Shown here one piece after another: positions 54,650 through 62,629 of a DNA stretch of 64,000 bases. Numbering within the stretch: position 1 is the stretch's first letter; every line of letters starts with the position of its first letter. The stretch is from Streptococcus panodentis. GTDB lineage: Bacteria > Bacillota > Bacilli > Lactobacillales > Streptococcaceae. Made by a program: the position numbers and the translations under genes. The notes beneath the pieces are model-generated. The model ran no database searches and was not told the DNA's origin. It saw only the letters and a list, made by a program, of their open reading frames with translations. The stretch covers positions 6,615 to 70,614 of the forward strand of contig NZ_QFAY01000014.1 of the NCBI RefSeq assembly GCF_017884005.1. Reading direction: 5' to 3'.

Positions 54650-54672
54650 AAGGCCGGGCTTCCGGCCTTTCT
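54650..54672 (+). terminator. Short terminator after the PAP2 gene
   Basis: AAGGCCGG pairs with CCGGCCTT across a 4-base GCTT loop, followed by TT and C. Short T-run, so efficiency is uncertain. Confidence 0.6.
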
Positions 54673-54698
54673 GATATGCTTTTGCGGAAAGGAGTGAC

Positions 54699-55007
54699 AT
54701 GACTGTTTTGAATCAAGCCCTGGCCCAGCAGGTCCTGGATCTGGTGGACAGGATTCCCAGAGGGCGCGTGGCTTCCTACGGACAGATTGCCCGCTTGGTC
54801 GGACGTCCCCGAAATGCCCGTCTGGTGGCAAAAATCATCAGTCAGGCGGAGCGCTACGGCGGCCATCATCCCTGCCACCGGGTAGTCAATGCAGCCGGCC
54901 GGCTGGCTCCGGTCTGGCCGGATCAGGAGGCCCTGCTCTGGGCTGAAGGGGTTGATTGCAAAAAGCCGGGAGTTGTTGATATGAAGCTCTACCAATGGGA
55001 AAAATGA
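54699..55007 (+). CDS. Methylated-DNA-cysteine methyltransferase family, single-domain
   Basis: 102 residues, only the DNA-binding/active-site domain of the Ada/MGMT family. The active-site loop reads HHPCHRVVNAAG (about 56-67), so the alkyl-acceptor Cys is kept, unlike alkyltransferase-like proteins that replace it with Trp or Ala. The helix-turn-helix with the Arg finger region is GQIARLVGRPRNARLV. Without the N-terminal domain it may act as a lesion flag or a minimal repair enzyme. AAGGAGTGAC precedes the ATG. Confidence 0.88.
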   Translation: MTVLNQALAQQVLDLVDRIPRGRVASYGQIARLVGRPRNARLVAKIISQAERYGGHHPCHRVVNAAGRLAPVWPDQEALLWAEGVDCKKPGVVDMKLYQWEK

Positions 55008-55045
55008 AGAGGATGCCCTACTCTCTTTTTTATTTGGCTGAATTG

Positions 55046-55054
55046 TGGTAGAAT
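55046..55054 (+). promoter_or_regulatory. Extended -10 promoter, probable leaderless start
   Basis: TGG-TAGAAT ends 7 bases before the ATG of the radical SAM gene, so transcription would start at the initiation codon. No ribosome-binding site lies between. Confidence 0.5.
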
Positions 55055-55061
55055 ATTCTCT

Positions 55062-55988
55062 ATGAAATCGTACAATACGCTCAATGATTATTATCGGAAG
55101 TTGTTTGGGGAGAAGACCTTCAAGGTTCCTATTGACGCGGGCTTTGACTGTCCCAACCGGGACGGGACGGTAGCGCACGGCGGCTGTACTTTTTGCACGG
55201 TGTCGGGCTCAGGCGACGCCATTGTGGCCCCAGATGCACCCATTCGGGAGCAGTTTTACCATGAGATTGACTTCATGCACCGCAAGTGGCCGGAGGTCCG
55301 GAAGTATCTGGTCTATTTCCAGAATTTCACCAATACCCATGAAAAAGTGGAAGTTATCCGGGAGCGCTATGAGCAGGCCATCAATGAGCCTGGTGTCGTC
55401 GGCATCAATATCGGGACCCGGCCGGACTGTCTGCCCGATGAGACCTTGGCCTATCTGGCGGAGCTGTCCGAGCGCATGCATGTGACCCTAGAGCTGGGGC
55501 TGCAGACGACCTATGAAGCAACTTCGGATCTGATCAACCGCGCCCACTCCTATGAACTCTATGTGGAGACGGTCCAGCGGATCCGCAGGCAGGTTCCCAA
55601 GGCAGAAATCGTGTCGCACCTGATTAACGGCCTGCCGGGCGAGACCCATGAGATGATGCTGGAAAATGTCCGCCGCTGTGTCACGGACAATGACATTCAG
55701 GGCATCAAGCTCCACCTGCTGCATCTCATGACCAATACCCGCATGCAGCGGGACTATCACGAGGGGCGGCTGCAGCTGCTCAGTCAGGAGGAGTATGTCT
55801 CTATCGTCTGCGATCAGCTGGAGATTATCCCTGAGCACATCGTCATCCACCGAATTACCGGCGATGCCCCGCGGGATATGCTGATAGGCCCTATGTGGAG
55901 CCTCAATAAATGGGAAGTCCTCAATGCCATTGAGGCGGAAATGCGCCGCCGCGGCAGCAGACAGGGCTGTAAGGTAGAAGGAGGATAA
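55062..55988 (+). CDS. Radical SAM protein, TIGR01212/YtqA family (MnmL-type)
   Basis: 308 residues. The cluster-binding Cys residues are in FDCPNRDGTVAHGGCTFC (about 24-41), the longer spacing peculiar to this family. The barrel continues through GTRPDCLPDETL and LELGLQTTYE. Homologous YtqA has recently been assigned, as I recall, to wobble-uridine modification of tRNA (MnmL), partnered with YtqB (MnmM). That fits the methyltransferase gene downstream, from which it is now separated by a MITE-broken gene. Confidence 0.88.
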   Translation: MKSYNTLNDYYRKLFGEKTFKVPIDAGFDCPNRDGTVAHGGCTFCTVSGSGDAIVAPDAPIREQFYHEIDFMHRKWPEVRKYLVYFQNFTNTHEKVEVIRERYEQAINEPGVVGINIGTRPDCLPDETLAYLAELSERMHVTLELGLQTTYEATSDLINRAHSYELYVETVQRIRRQVPKAEIVSHLINGLPGETHEMMLENVRRCVTDNDIQGIKLHLLHLMTNTRMQRDYHEGRLQLLSQEEYVSIVCDQLEIIPEHIVIHRITGDAPRDMLIGPMWSLNKWEVLNAIEAEMRRRGSRQGCKVEGG

Positions 55989-56046
55989 AATGGGACAAGT
56001 TGTTTATCATTATTTAAGCGGCACACAAGAATTGGCTTCTTATTTA

Positions 56047-56150
56047 TAGTCTTTTAGTTTGCTTTTAGTACGAGGCAGCGAGCCGCAGACAGTACTGGCG
56101 TACGGCAAGGCGAGCTAACAAAGTAATAAAAGATAAACTAAATGACGATA
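56047..56150 (+). mobile_element. MITE, full length, inserted in a gene
   Basis: Left end TAGTCTTTTAGTTTGCTTTTAG and right end AAAGATAAACTAAATGACGATA form about 22-base imperfect terminal inverted repeats. The interior CAGTACTGGCGTACGG and GAGGCAGCGAGCCGCAG can fold. The flanks reconstruct to an uninterrupted gene with a TA target duplication, the signature of IS630/Tc1-type transposition as in the pneumococcal RUP element. This is the best-defined copy in the window. Confidence 0.88.
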
Positions 56151-56804
56151 TCTAAGAATCGGCTGGACTTACCATCAGTATTAATAGATTTAACAATAGA
56201 GGAAAGATCTGATGACTGTTGTCAAATTCAATTTAATACCAGAAATGCTGAATACCCAAAGGCTTTAATGCAAGAAGTAATGTTAAAATTTCCGAATACA
56301 ACTTGGTATGCAATGGAAGAAAACCGTATTTTGCAAGCAAAGTTTTTCCTTAAAGATGGAAAAGTAGGTTATTCTGAACGATCTGTAACTGAGATGGTTG
56401 GAGATTGTGTACTTTCCTTTCAGATTGAGCAAGCCGAAACAAGACGTCCGCAAGCAATTTACTTTCTATTTGCAGATGGTAGGATTCTTTTTGAGGATTT
56501 TTTGAACAATTGCTATGAAGAGAAACGAATGGATAGGAACGAAAAGAAAGGATTTTTTAATCAACTTGATAGGCTGTGTCAAAGCGTAGTGCCCGAAGAT
56601 ATAGGTGGAATAGCAGTAGATAACTTTATGAAGAATGGCAATAAATTTTATGCTTTCATTGTACACAAACAATATCGTTTTGTGATTGAAAATCCCTATT
56701 ATAGTGATGAACCAATAGACGAAATGATGATAAAGCCATTTTCATTTTTTCATAACTATCTTAAGTCACTCTTAGACCGTAAACAGATAAGGAATTATTT
56801 ATGA
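56142..56804 (+). CDS. Residual open frame of the MITE-split gene
   Basis: The ATG at 56142 is supplied by the MITE's right terminus (AAATGACGATA), giving an open frame of 220 codons. No ribosome-binding site precedes it, so translation of this part is doubtful. The protein is polar, without signal peptide or membrane helix, and contains CVLSFQIEQAETRRPQ and FLFADGRILFEDFL. It is listed because it would otherwise be taken for an intact gene. Confidence 0.4.
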   Translation: MTISKNRLDLPSVLIDLTIEERSDDCCQIQFNTRNAEYPKALMQEVMLKFPNTTWYAMEENRILQAKFFLKDGKVGYSERSVTEMVGDCVLSFQIEQAETRRPQAIYFLFADGRILFEDFLNNCYEEKRMDRNEKKGFFNQLDRLCQSVVPEDIGGIAVDNFMKNGNKFYAFIVHKQYRFVIENPYYSDEPIDEMMIKPFSFFHNYLKSLLDRKQIRNYL

Positions 56805-57367
56805 TCAAACGCCCCATTCACCTTTCCCATGATTTTTTGGCGGAGGTTTTAGATGGCCAGAGCGTGGCCGTGGATGCGACCATGGGCAATGGGCATGATA
56901 CCCTCTTTCTGGCCCGGCTGGCCAAGCAGGTCTATGCCTTTGATATTCAGGAGCAGGCGCTGACCAAGACCCGCCAGCGGCTGAAGGAGGCGGGTCTGGA
57001 CAATGTCCGCCTGATATTGGCCGGCCATGAAGAGCTGAGCCGCTATGTGCCTCGCTTTAAGGCCGCGATTTTTAATCTGGGCTACCTGCCCTCGGCTGAC
57101 AAGTCAGTCATCACCCAGCCTCAGACGACTTTACAGGCACTGGATCAGGTCTGTCAGGGACTGGAAGTTGGGGGACGTGCGGCGGTCATGATTTACCAGG
57201 GCCACGCAGGAGGGGATAGGGAGCGCGATGCGGTGCTGGATTTTGTCCGGCAGTTACCCCAGCAGGCTTTTACTGTCATGCTTTACAAAACCCTCAATCA
57301 AATCAATCATCCGCCTTTTTTGGTCATGATTGAAAAACTAAAGGAAGAAAAAGATCAAAATGGATAA
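56801..57367 (+). CDS. mnmM: Class I SAM methyltransferase, YtqB family (MnmM-type)
   Basis: 188 residues. The SAM-binding loop VDATMGNGHDTLFLA (about 24-38) and the acidic turn AFDIQEQAL (about 46-54) are clear, as is FNLGYLPSADKS near 90-101, the catalytic region typical of YtqB. YtqB has been identified as the enzyme that methylates 5-aminomethyl-2-thiouridine in tRNA wobble position (MnmM). Pairing with the radical SAM gene upstream supports that role. The start overlaps the residual frame upstream by 4 bases. Confidence 0.88.
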   Translation: MIKRPIHLSHDFLAEVLDGQSVAVDATMGNGHDTLFLARLAKQVYAFDIQEQALTKTRQRLKEAGLDNVRLILAGHEELSRYVPRFKAAIFNLGYLPSADKSVITQPQTTLQALDQVCQGLEVGGRAAVMIYQGHAGGDRERDAVLDFVRQLPQQAFTVMLYKTLNQINHPPFLVMIEKLKEEKDQNG

Positions 57368-57614
57368 GCAATACTTGCAGGAAAAACTGACCGGTCTTCG
57401 CAGTAAATATGTGGAGTCCACCAATGGCGAAACAGCGGCCGGCTTCTTGGATGAAGCCCGTATGAATAAAAAGATGCTGCGCATCAAGAAAAAATTGGTC
57501 AGTCTGGAAATGGAACGCTGTCAGAAACGGATCGAACATCGGGATCTCTCCAAGATTGACCAGAAAATTTCTCAGCAGAAGGCTTTGTTTCAAGAGTGCT
57601 GCAAAGAAAGATAG
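57360..57614 (+). CDS. Small helical protein, unknown function
   Basis: 84 residues, highly charged (Lys/Glu/Arg), predicted to be two or three helices with possible coiled coil (NKKMLRIKKKLVSLEMERCQ, about 36-55). No signal or membrane segment. It overlaps mnmM by 8 bases and is followed 12 bases later by the antiporter gene, so it lies inside an operon, which favours it being real. Two Cys near the C-terminus (ECCKER). No family recognised. Confidence 0.6.
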   Translation: MDKQYLQEKLTGLRSKYVESTNGETAAGFLDEARMNKKMLRIKKKLVSLEMERCQKRIEHRDLSKIDQKISQQKALFQECCKER

Positions 57615-57626
57615 GGGAGACTGCTG

Positions 57627-59681
57627 ATGGAAATCCTCCTTTATACGATTATCTTTCTGAGCCTGCTGGTCATCTCCAATGTCACCAACCGTATCTTTCC
57701 TAAGCTGCCCCTGCCCTTGCTGCAAATTGCTCTGGGGGTACTGGTTGGTTTTTTCATCCCCTTGGGGCGCTTTCAGCTGGATACAGAGCTTTTTTTGGCT
57801 CTGGTCATCGGTCCCCTCCTTTTTCGGGAGGCTGAGGAGAGCAATGTGACCAGTATTCTGAAGCATTGGTACATCATTCTGTATCTGATTTTTCCAGTTA
57901 TTTTTGTTTCGACTTTGAGTTTGGGCTGGCTGGCCCACAGCTTCTGGCCGGTCCTGCCTTTGGCAGCCTGCATTGCAGTCGGAGCCGCTTTAGGGCCGAC
58001 AGATCTGGTGGCCTTTGCCTCCCTGTCAGAGCGTTTCAGCTTTCCCAAACGGGTGGAAAATATCCTCAAGGGCGAGGGTCTGCTCAATGACGCTTCGGGG
58101 CTGGTTGCCTTTCAGGTGGCTCTGCTGGCTTGGACGACAGGGACTTTTTCTCTGGAAAAGGCCAGTCTGTCCCTGCTCTTGTCCATTATCGGCGGCTTTG
58201 CGGTCGGCATGCTGACGGCAGCCTTCAATCGCTGGCTGCACAAGATTTTGATGAGCGCCCGTGTGTCGGATATTGCCAGTGAGCTGCTGCTGGAGCTCAG
58301 TCTGCCGCTCATGACCTTCTTTCTGGCAGAAGAGCTGCATGTGTCGGGCATTATCGCAGTGGTGGTGGCCGGTATTTTTAAGGCCAGCCGCTTTAAGCGG
58401 ATTACGCTCTTAGAAGCTCAGGTGGATTCGGTGACGGATACGATTTGGAATACGGTCAATTTCATGCTCAATGGCTCGGTCTTCATCATTCTGGGCATGG
58501 AGCTGGAAATGATTGCCGAGCCGATTCTCAAAAGCCCCATCTATGACAATCTCCTGCTGCTGGTCAGCATTGTCTTTCTGACCGTGCTGCTTTTTGCTAT
58601 TCGCTTTGTCATGATTTGGGGGCTCTACTTTTACCGGACCCGCAGATTAGGGAAAAGCTTGAAGAATTATCTCAAAGAGATGCTGCTGCTGACTTTTTCG
58701 GGTGTCAAGGGGACGGTCTCCATTGCCACTATTCTGCTGATTCCGACCGCCTTGGAGCAGCAGTATCCGCTCTTGCTGTTTCTGGTTGCCGGTGTGACCC
58801 TGCTCAGCTTTTTGACGGGGATTGTCACCCTGCCTCATCTGTCTGAGGATAGGGGAGAAGGGCCTGATCGCCTGATGCACATCGCTATTTTAAATGAAGT
58901 CGTAGTAGAATTGGAGGAGGAACTCAAGCACACCAAGGCTAAAGCTCCTCTCTATGCGGCTATTGACAACTATCACGGCCGAATTGAAAACCTGATTCTG
59001 GAGCAGGAGGACAAGGGAGTGCAGCGGGACTGGGCGGCCCTCAAACTTCTCATCCTCAGTATTGAAAATGACGGTTTGGAGCAGGCTTTTGAAGAAGGGA
59101 AAATCAGCAACCGCAGCTACCATGTCTACCAGCGCTACCTGCGCAATATGGAGCAGGGCATCAACCGCAACTGGGCTTCGCGCTTTACCTATTTCTTTCT
59201 GGTCACTCTGCGTCTTCTGCGGGTCCTTGTCCATGAGCTGGTGACATTGGGAGCCCGCCTGCGCAGCTGGAACAACCGCAGCAATCGCCGCCTGACTGCT
59301 GAGGATATTGACCAAATCGCTGAGCTCTATCTGGCCAATACGGAAGTCATCATTGAGAGTCTGGAAAATCTGAAGGGTGTCTATCAGAGCGCACTGGTCA
59401 GCTTCCTGCAGGCTTCTCGTCTGCGCGAGACGGAGATTATCGGCAGCGGCGCCTTTATTGAGCGGGTTATCACCCGCATCAAGCCCAATAATATTGACGA
59501 AATGCTGCGGGGCTATTATCTGGAGAGAAAGATTATCTTTGAATACGAAGAGAAGAAGTTCATCTCTGCCAGCTATGCCAAGCACCTGCGCCAGAATGTC
59601 AATAATCTGGAAAACTACTCGCTCAAAGAAACCGCCAATACCCTGCCTTATGACATGATGAATTATGCCAGAAACCGCTAA
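57627..59681 (+). CDS. CPA1 family Na+/H+ antiporter
   Basis: 684 residues: about 12 membrane segments (1-410) of the NhaP/CPA1 type with the conserved TDLVAFASL and the ion-binding GEGLLNDASGLVAF (the family's N-D motif, about 150-163), then a long cytosolic tail of about 270 residues with helical repeats (IENDGLEQAFEEGKIS...; NNIDEMLRGYYLERK). Exchanges Na+ or K+ for H+ across the membrane. The large C-tail is probably regulatory. AGGGGAGAC precedes the ATG. It ends with its own terminator. Confidence 0.92.
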   Translation: MEILLYTIIFLSLLVISNVTNRIFPKLPLPLLQIALGVLVGFFIPLGRFQLDTELFLALVIGPLLFREAEESNVTSILKHWYIILYLIFPVIFVSTLSLGWLAHSFWPVLPLAACIAVGAALGPTDLVAFASLSERFSFPKRVENILKGEGLLNDASGLVAFQVALLAWTTGTFSLEKASLSLLLSIIGGFAVGMLTAAFNRWLHKILMSARVSDIASELLLELSLPLMTFFLAEELHVSGIIAVVVAGIFKASRFKRITLLEAQVDSVTDTIWNTVNFMLNGSVFIILGMELEMIAEPILKSPIYDNLLLLVSIVFLTVLLFAIRFVMIWGLYFYRTRRLGKSLKNYLKEMLLLTFSGVKGTVSIATILLIPTALEQQYPLLLFLVAGVTLLSFLTGIVTLPHLSEDRGEGPDRLMHIAILNEVVVELEEELKHTKAKAPLYAAIDNYHGRIENLILEQEDKGVQRDWAALKLLILSIENDGLEQAFEEGKISNRSYHVYQRYLRNMEQGINRNWASRFTYFFLVTLRLLRVLVHELVTLGARLRSWNNRSNRRLTAEDIDQIAELYLANTEVIIESLENLKGVYQSALVSFLQASRLRETEIIGSGAFIERVITRIKPNNIDEMLRGYYLERKIIFEYEEKKFISASYAKHLRQNVNNLENYSLKETANTLPYDMMNYARNR

Positions 59682-59684
59682 AAG

Positions 59685-59717
59685 AACCCCGCTGAAACTG
59701 AAACCAGCGGGGTTTAT
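59685..59717 (+). terminator. Antiporter terminator
   Basis: AACCCCGCTG pairs with CAGCGGGGTT across a 10-base loop, followed by a short T-run, 4 bases past the stop codon. Confidence 0.8.
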
Positions 59718-59816
59718 CGTCATTTCGTGTATCTTTTATTACTTTGTTAGCTCGCCTTGCTTTAACAGTCTAGTAGACTGTTGAAGGTTGCGGATAAAGG
59801 GAACGAAGTTCCCACA
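59715..59816 (-). repeat. MITE left half with attached module
   Basis: TATCGTCATTTCGTGTATCTTTTATTACTTTGTTAGCTCGCCTTGC is a good MITE left end. It continues into AACAGTCTAGTAGACTGTT and GGATAAAGGGAACGAAGTTCC, the same order as in the composite at 41606. The right terminus is missing. Confidence 0.6.
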
Positions 59817-59911
59817 GAACGTAGACAAATTCCATTTTCTTTGTAAAAATTTTATAAATTCTTACAAAGAATTAAGAAAAAGCTCATTGCTATAATTAAA
59901 ACAAAGATCAA

Positions 59912-60054
59912 CCAAGTCTTTCCGCTGTGAGAAAAGCGCCTGAAACTCTTTAGTTTCAGGCGCTCGGAAGATTTGAGACTTTAGGCTCAAATCTTAGGTA
60001 TGGAATTCCGAAGGAAGTCGCTACCGTCCGCACTCGCTTAAGGAAAGACTTTGG
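59912..60054 (+). ncRNA. Multi-hairpin structured element, candidate RNA
   Basis: An outer stem (CCAAGTCTTTCC at 59912-59923 with GGAAAGACTTTGG at 60042-60054) encloses two perfect hairpins: AGCGCCTGAAACT / AGTTTCAGGCGCT (59935-59964) and AAGATTTGAG / CTCAAATCTT (59968-59995). TGC-TATAAT at 59888-59896 could start a transcript just upstream. No long T-run follows. This layout of a closed multi-branch junction is not that of a simple terminator. Confidence 0.5.
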
Positions 60055-60221
60055 ATAACTTTGTCTTCAGTCTCAGGGAACGAAGTTCCCAACTTTCGTT
60101 CAGTCCGAGGGAGTAAAAGAGAGGGTGAGGTTGGGAAGCTGCAGATGAAGAAAGCGGAACATTCGTCAAATAGCCGTATTTTTAGCCGACTCTTGAGCCT
60201 GTTCCAGCCTCATCTACGACC

Positions 60222-61763
60222 TCAAAGAGTTCTTTTTTCTTTTCTTTCCTGCCACCAGTCGCCTAGCTCAACCAGGCTCTGGGCCGCTGCAGGAATGAGC
60301 AGGAGCACATAGATATAAACGTACTGGCTCTTGGTTTCCCAGAAGAAGTGAAAGAGTCCGCCGCCCAAGAGAAAGATAAAAGGATAAAGGTCAAAGGGCC
60401 GCAGTCTTTCCTCGGCAATGAAATATTTGCGGAGGACAAAACCGCAGGACAGCAGGTAAATAGCGGCCAGCAGAATGAGCAGCAGGAAATTGACCAGCTG
60501 ATAGCCAGCCCTTTCTTCATAAATGCTGCGCAGTACAGCCGGCTTCATATACTGTTGGCGTTCGATCTGCGGTCCTGTCCAGACGGACTGGAAGGTCGGC
60601 TCGGTCCAAGTGGACTTGACCTTTTCGTAGAAAAACTTGAGAGCGTAGCCGGGATTCTTGATGAAGTGAATGAGAAGGTCTTTCAAATCACGGGTGGCCA
60701 TCTCCCTCGCTTGTTTTTCATTGTATTGGTTGCGCTTGAGAATCTTCGTATTGTAGGCATCATACCAGCCGCCCAAGGTCTGGCGGTTGGGGTCATCGCG
60801 CAGGCCCATGGTGATATAGGCGATTTTTGGAGTCCCCTCTCCGATAGACTGTCCGATTAGATTTTCATAATAGCCGGTCAGAAACTTGCCGGGAAAGACA
60901 ATGGCAGCCGCAATCAGAACGATGGCCAGCGGCTTTTTCCAGGACCATTTATAAAAAGCAGACAGCAGGCAGACCCCCATCAGCATGAGGGCAAAAATCA
61001 TGTAGTTATTCCGCAGCAGACAGGCCATACCGATGCTGGCCGCTCCCAAGAGGGCGTAGAGCAGACGGCCCTTTTGCTCCAGCTGGATAAAGGCATAAAG
61101 GCTGAGCAGGCAGAAAAACAGGCCGGGAATCGTACCGTAAACAAAGAGAACGAAAAAAAGCTGGGGCAGAAAGAGAAAGGTCAGGAGAATAGTGTATTTC
61201 TGGATAATTTCCTTAGCAGTCAGCAGAGCCGTAATCTTATAAATCAGAAAATTGCTGAGCAGCGTCCATAGGATATTCATGACAAAGGCGAACTGAGTCG
61301 TCGGAGAAATGTAGGCATAGAGCCGCTCCAGCGTCATGAGACCCAGCTGATGCGGGTTGCGGTACAGATAGCTGCCGACAGTCGTCAGCGAGCTGTAGTC
61401 GCCCTGATTAAAGGCTATTGCTGCATAAAAGACATGTCTGGCATCAGCCCGGATTCTTCCGCTGTAGGAGGTGATCAGGAAAATAGCTGCTGCAAGAAAG
61501 AGCAGGCTCAGTCCTAGAAAAAGGTGTTTGCCTGAAAGCTTTTCCAGCAGAGGCCGGATCAGAAAGAGGCCCAGCAGAAAGAGCAGCAGGAGCGGATAAA
61601 AGTACCAGGGATTGCTGACAAACTGGACCCCCTCGGCGATATGCAGAGGGATGTAGGTATGGGAAAGCAGAATCTGCCCAGCTAGAAAGAGCAGGGCAAT
61701 GGCTGTCATGGTTAAAATCAGGAAATAGCCCAGCTTAAAGAATATGGTAGAAAACTGTTTCAT
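60222..61763 (-). CDS. GT-C type membrane glycosyltransferase-like protein
   Basis: 513 residues with about 11-12 membrane segments and the GT-C layout: a first outer loop with an acidic site (SGRIRADARHVFYAAIAFNQGDY, about 100-122) and a C-terminal part with an aromatic-rich tail. Such enzymes transfer sugars from polyprenyl phosphate carriers to proteins or wall polymers. The target is unknown; streptococcal PgfM proteins and rhamnan-modifying GT-Cs have this architecture. The ATG overlaps the stop of the ABC ATPase gene (TGATG), and the ribosome site is GGGAGGAAAGGG. Confidence 0.8.
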   Translation of the reverse strand: MKQFSTIFFKLGYFLILTMTAIALLFLAGQILLSHTYIPLHIAEGVQFVSNPWYFYPLLLLFLLGLFLIRPLLEKLSGKHLFLGLSLLFLAAAIFLITSYSGRIRADARHVFYAAIAFNQGDYSSLTTVGSYLYRNPHQLGLMTLERLYAYISPTTQFAFVMNILWTLLSNFLIYKITALLTAKEIIQKYTILLTFLFLPQLFFVLFVYGTIPGLFFCLLSLYAFIQLEQKGRLLYALLGAASIGMACLLRNNYMIFALMLMGVCLLSAFYKWSWKKPLAIVLIAAAIVFPGKFLTGYYENLIGQSIGEGTPKIAYITMGLRDDPNRQTLGGWYDAYNTKILKRNQYNEKQAREMATRDLKDLLIHFIKNPGYALKFFYEKVKSTWTEPTFQSVWTGPQIERQQYMKPAVLRSIYEERAGYQLVNFLLLILLAAIYLLSCGFVLRKYFIAEERLRPFDLYPFIFLLGGGLFHFFWETKSQYVYIYVLLLIPAAAQSLVELGDWWQERKEKRTL

Positions 61764-62554
61764 CAATCCCTTTCCTCCCTTTGGACAAAGAAGCGGCCGC
61801 TGCCCAGATCAATCAGACGGACAGGCTGCGGATAAAAGAGATCCAGAGTTTCCTTGGTCAGGACTGTCTCGGTGGGGCCCTGAGCGGTGATTTCCCCCTC
61901 TTTTAAGAGCAGCAGGTGGTCCATGACAGGGGTGATTTCTTCGGCATGGTGAGTGACATAAAGGATAGTCGGCGCCTTTTTCAGCCGAGCGATGCTCTCA
62001 ATCTGATCCAGCAGCCGCTCACGGGCAAAGAGGTCTAGGCCGCTGCTGGCTTCATCCAGAATCAGCAGTTCCGGCTCTTCCATGAGGCTGCGGGCAATCA
62101 GCAGCAGCTGCTTTTCTCCCTGAGACAGGCTGGCATAGGTCCGGCCAATCAGCTCCTGGCCGCCGACAGAAGCCAGCATTTCTCTGGCTTCCTCCAGCTC
62201 GGTCCGGCCGTACTGGCGATAGAGCATGCTGCTCTTGTATTTGCCGGTCAGGACAATTTCCTCAGCCAAGAGGCGGCTGGGCAGACGCTCAGCAATGAAG
62301 GAGCCGACCACGCCAATCCTGCTTCGAAGCTGGGGGATGCCGCCGGCGCCAAACTCCGTGCCGAGAACCGTCACCTTCCCTTCCGTTTTCCAATATTCGG
62401 CCATGAGGAGCCGCAGCAGGCTGGACTTTCCTGATCCGTTGAGCCCCAGAATGGCCCAGTTTTCCCCTTTTTGAACCTGCCAGTTCAGATTTTTTAAAAT
62501 GTTTTTGCCTTGTTTTGTCAGGCTGACATTTTCCAGCGTGATAATCTGTTTCAT
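61763..62554 (-). CDS. ABC transporter ATP-binding protein, stand-alone
   Basis: 263 residues: Walker A LGLNGSGKSSLLRLL (about 34-48), signature LSQGEKQLLLIARSL (about 143-157), Walker B LLILDEASSGLD and switch His in VTHHAEEI. No permease gene is adjacent, and the sequence is of the ModF/YlmA stand-alone kind. The ATG (MKQIITLENV) is preferred; a TTG seven codons upstream would lie almost at the transcription start (TATAAT at 62583-62588 on this strand). It is coupled to the GT-C gene. Confidence 0.88.
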   Translation of the reverse strand: MKQIITLENVSLTKQGKNILKNLNWQVQKGENWAILGLNGSGKSSLLRLLMAEYWKTEGKVTVLGTEFGAGGIPQLRSRIGVVGSFIAERLPSRLLAEEIVLTGKYKSSMLYRQYGRTELEEAREMLASVGGQELIGRTYASLSQGEKQLLLIARSLMEEPELLILDEASSGLDLFARERLLDQIESIARLKKAPTILYVTHHAEEITPVMDHLLLLKEGEITAQGPTETVLTKETLDLFYPQPVRLIDLGSGRFFVQREERD

Positions 62555-62629
62555 TTTTATTCTTTCTTTCGTCAAATCCCCTCTATTATATCAAAAATTA
62601 TGGTAAAATAGCTGGAAGGAGAGTAAAAA

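Larger units (their letters stand above)
55990..56804 (+). pseudogene. Unidentified gene interrupted by a MITE
   Basis: A gene starts at ATG 55990 behind a perfect AAGGAGG and reads MGQVVYHYLSGTQELASYL, then stops at 56047-56049, exactly at the MITE terminus. Past the MITE, SKNRLDLPSVLIDLTIEE continues. Removing 56047-56150 (104 bases, element plus one TA) joins the halves in frame as ...ELASYL-SKNRLDL..., about 236 residues. The downstream part (AT-rich, no recognised domain, ...FFHNYLKSLLDRKQIRNYL at the end) is intact. The family is unknown to me. It sits between the two tRNA-modification genes and overlaps the second by 4 bases. Confidence 0.8.

Noticed and set aside
54273..55178. 301-codon minus-strand frame opposite PAP2 and the alkyltransferase
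   Set aside because: Both plus-strand genes carry complete catalytic motifs; the minus frame has low-complexity composition and no ribosome site.
58890..59723. 277-codon minus-strand frame opposite the antiporter tail
   Set aside because: It is a shadow of the plus-strand coding sequence, with no motif or start signal; it also runs through the terminator.
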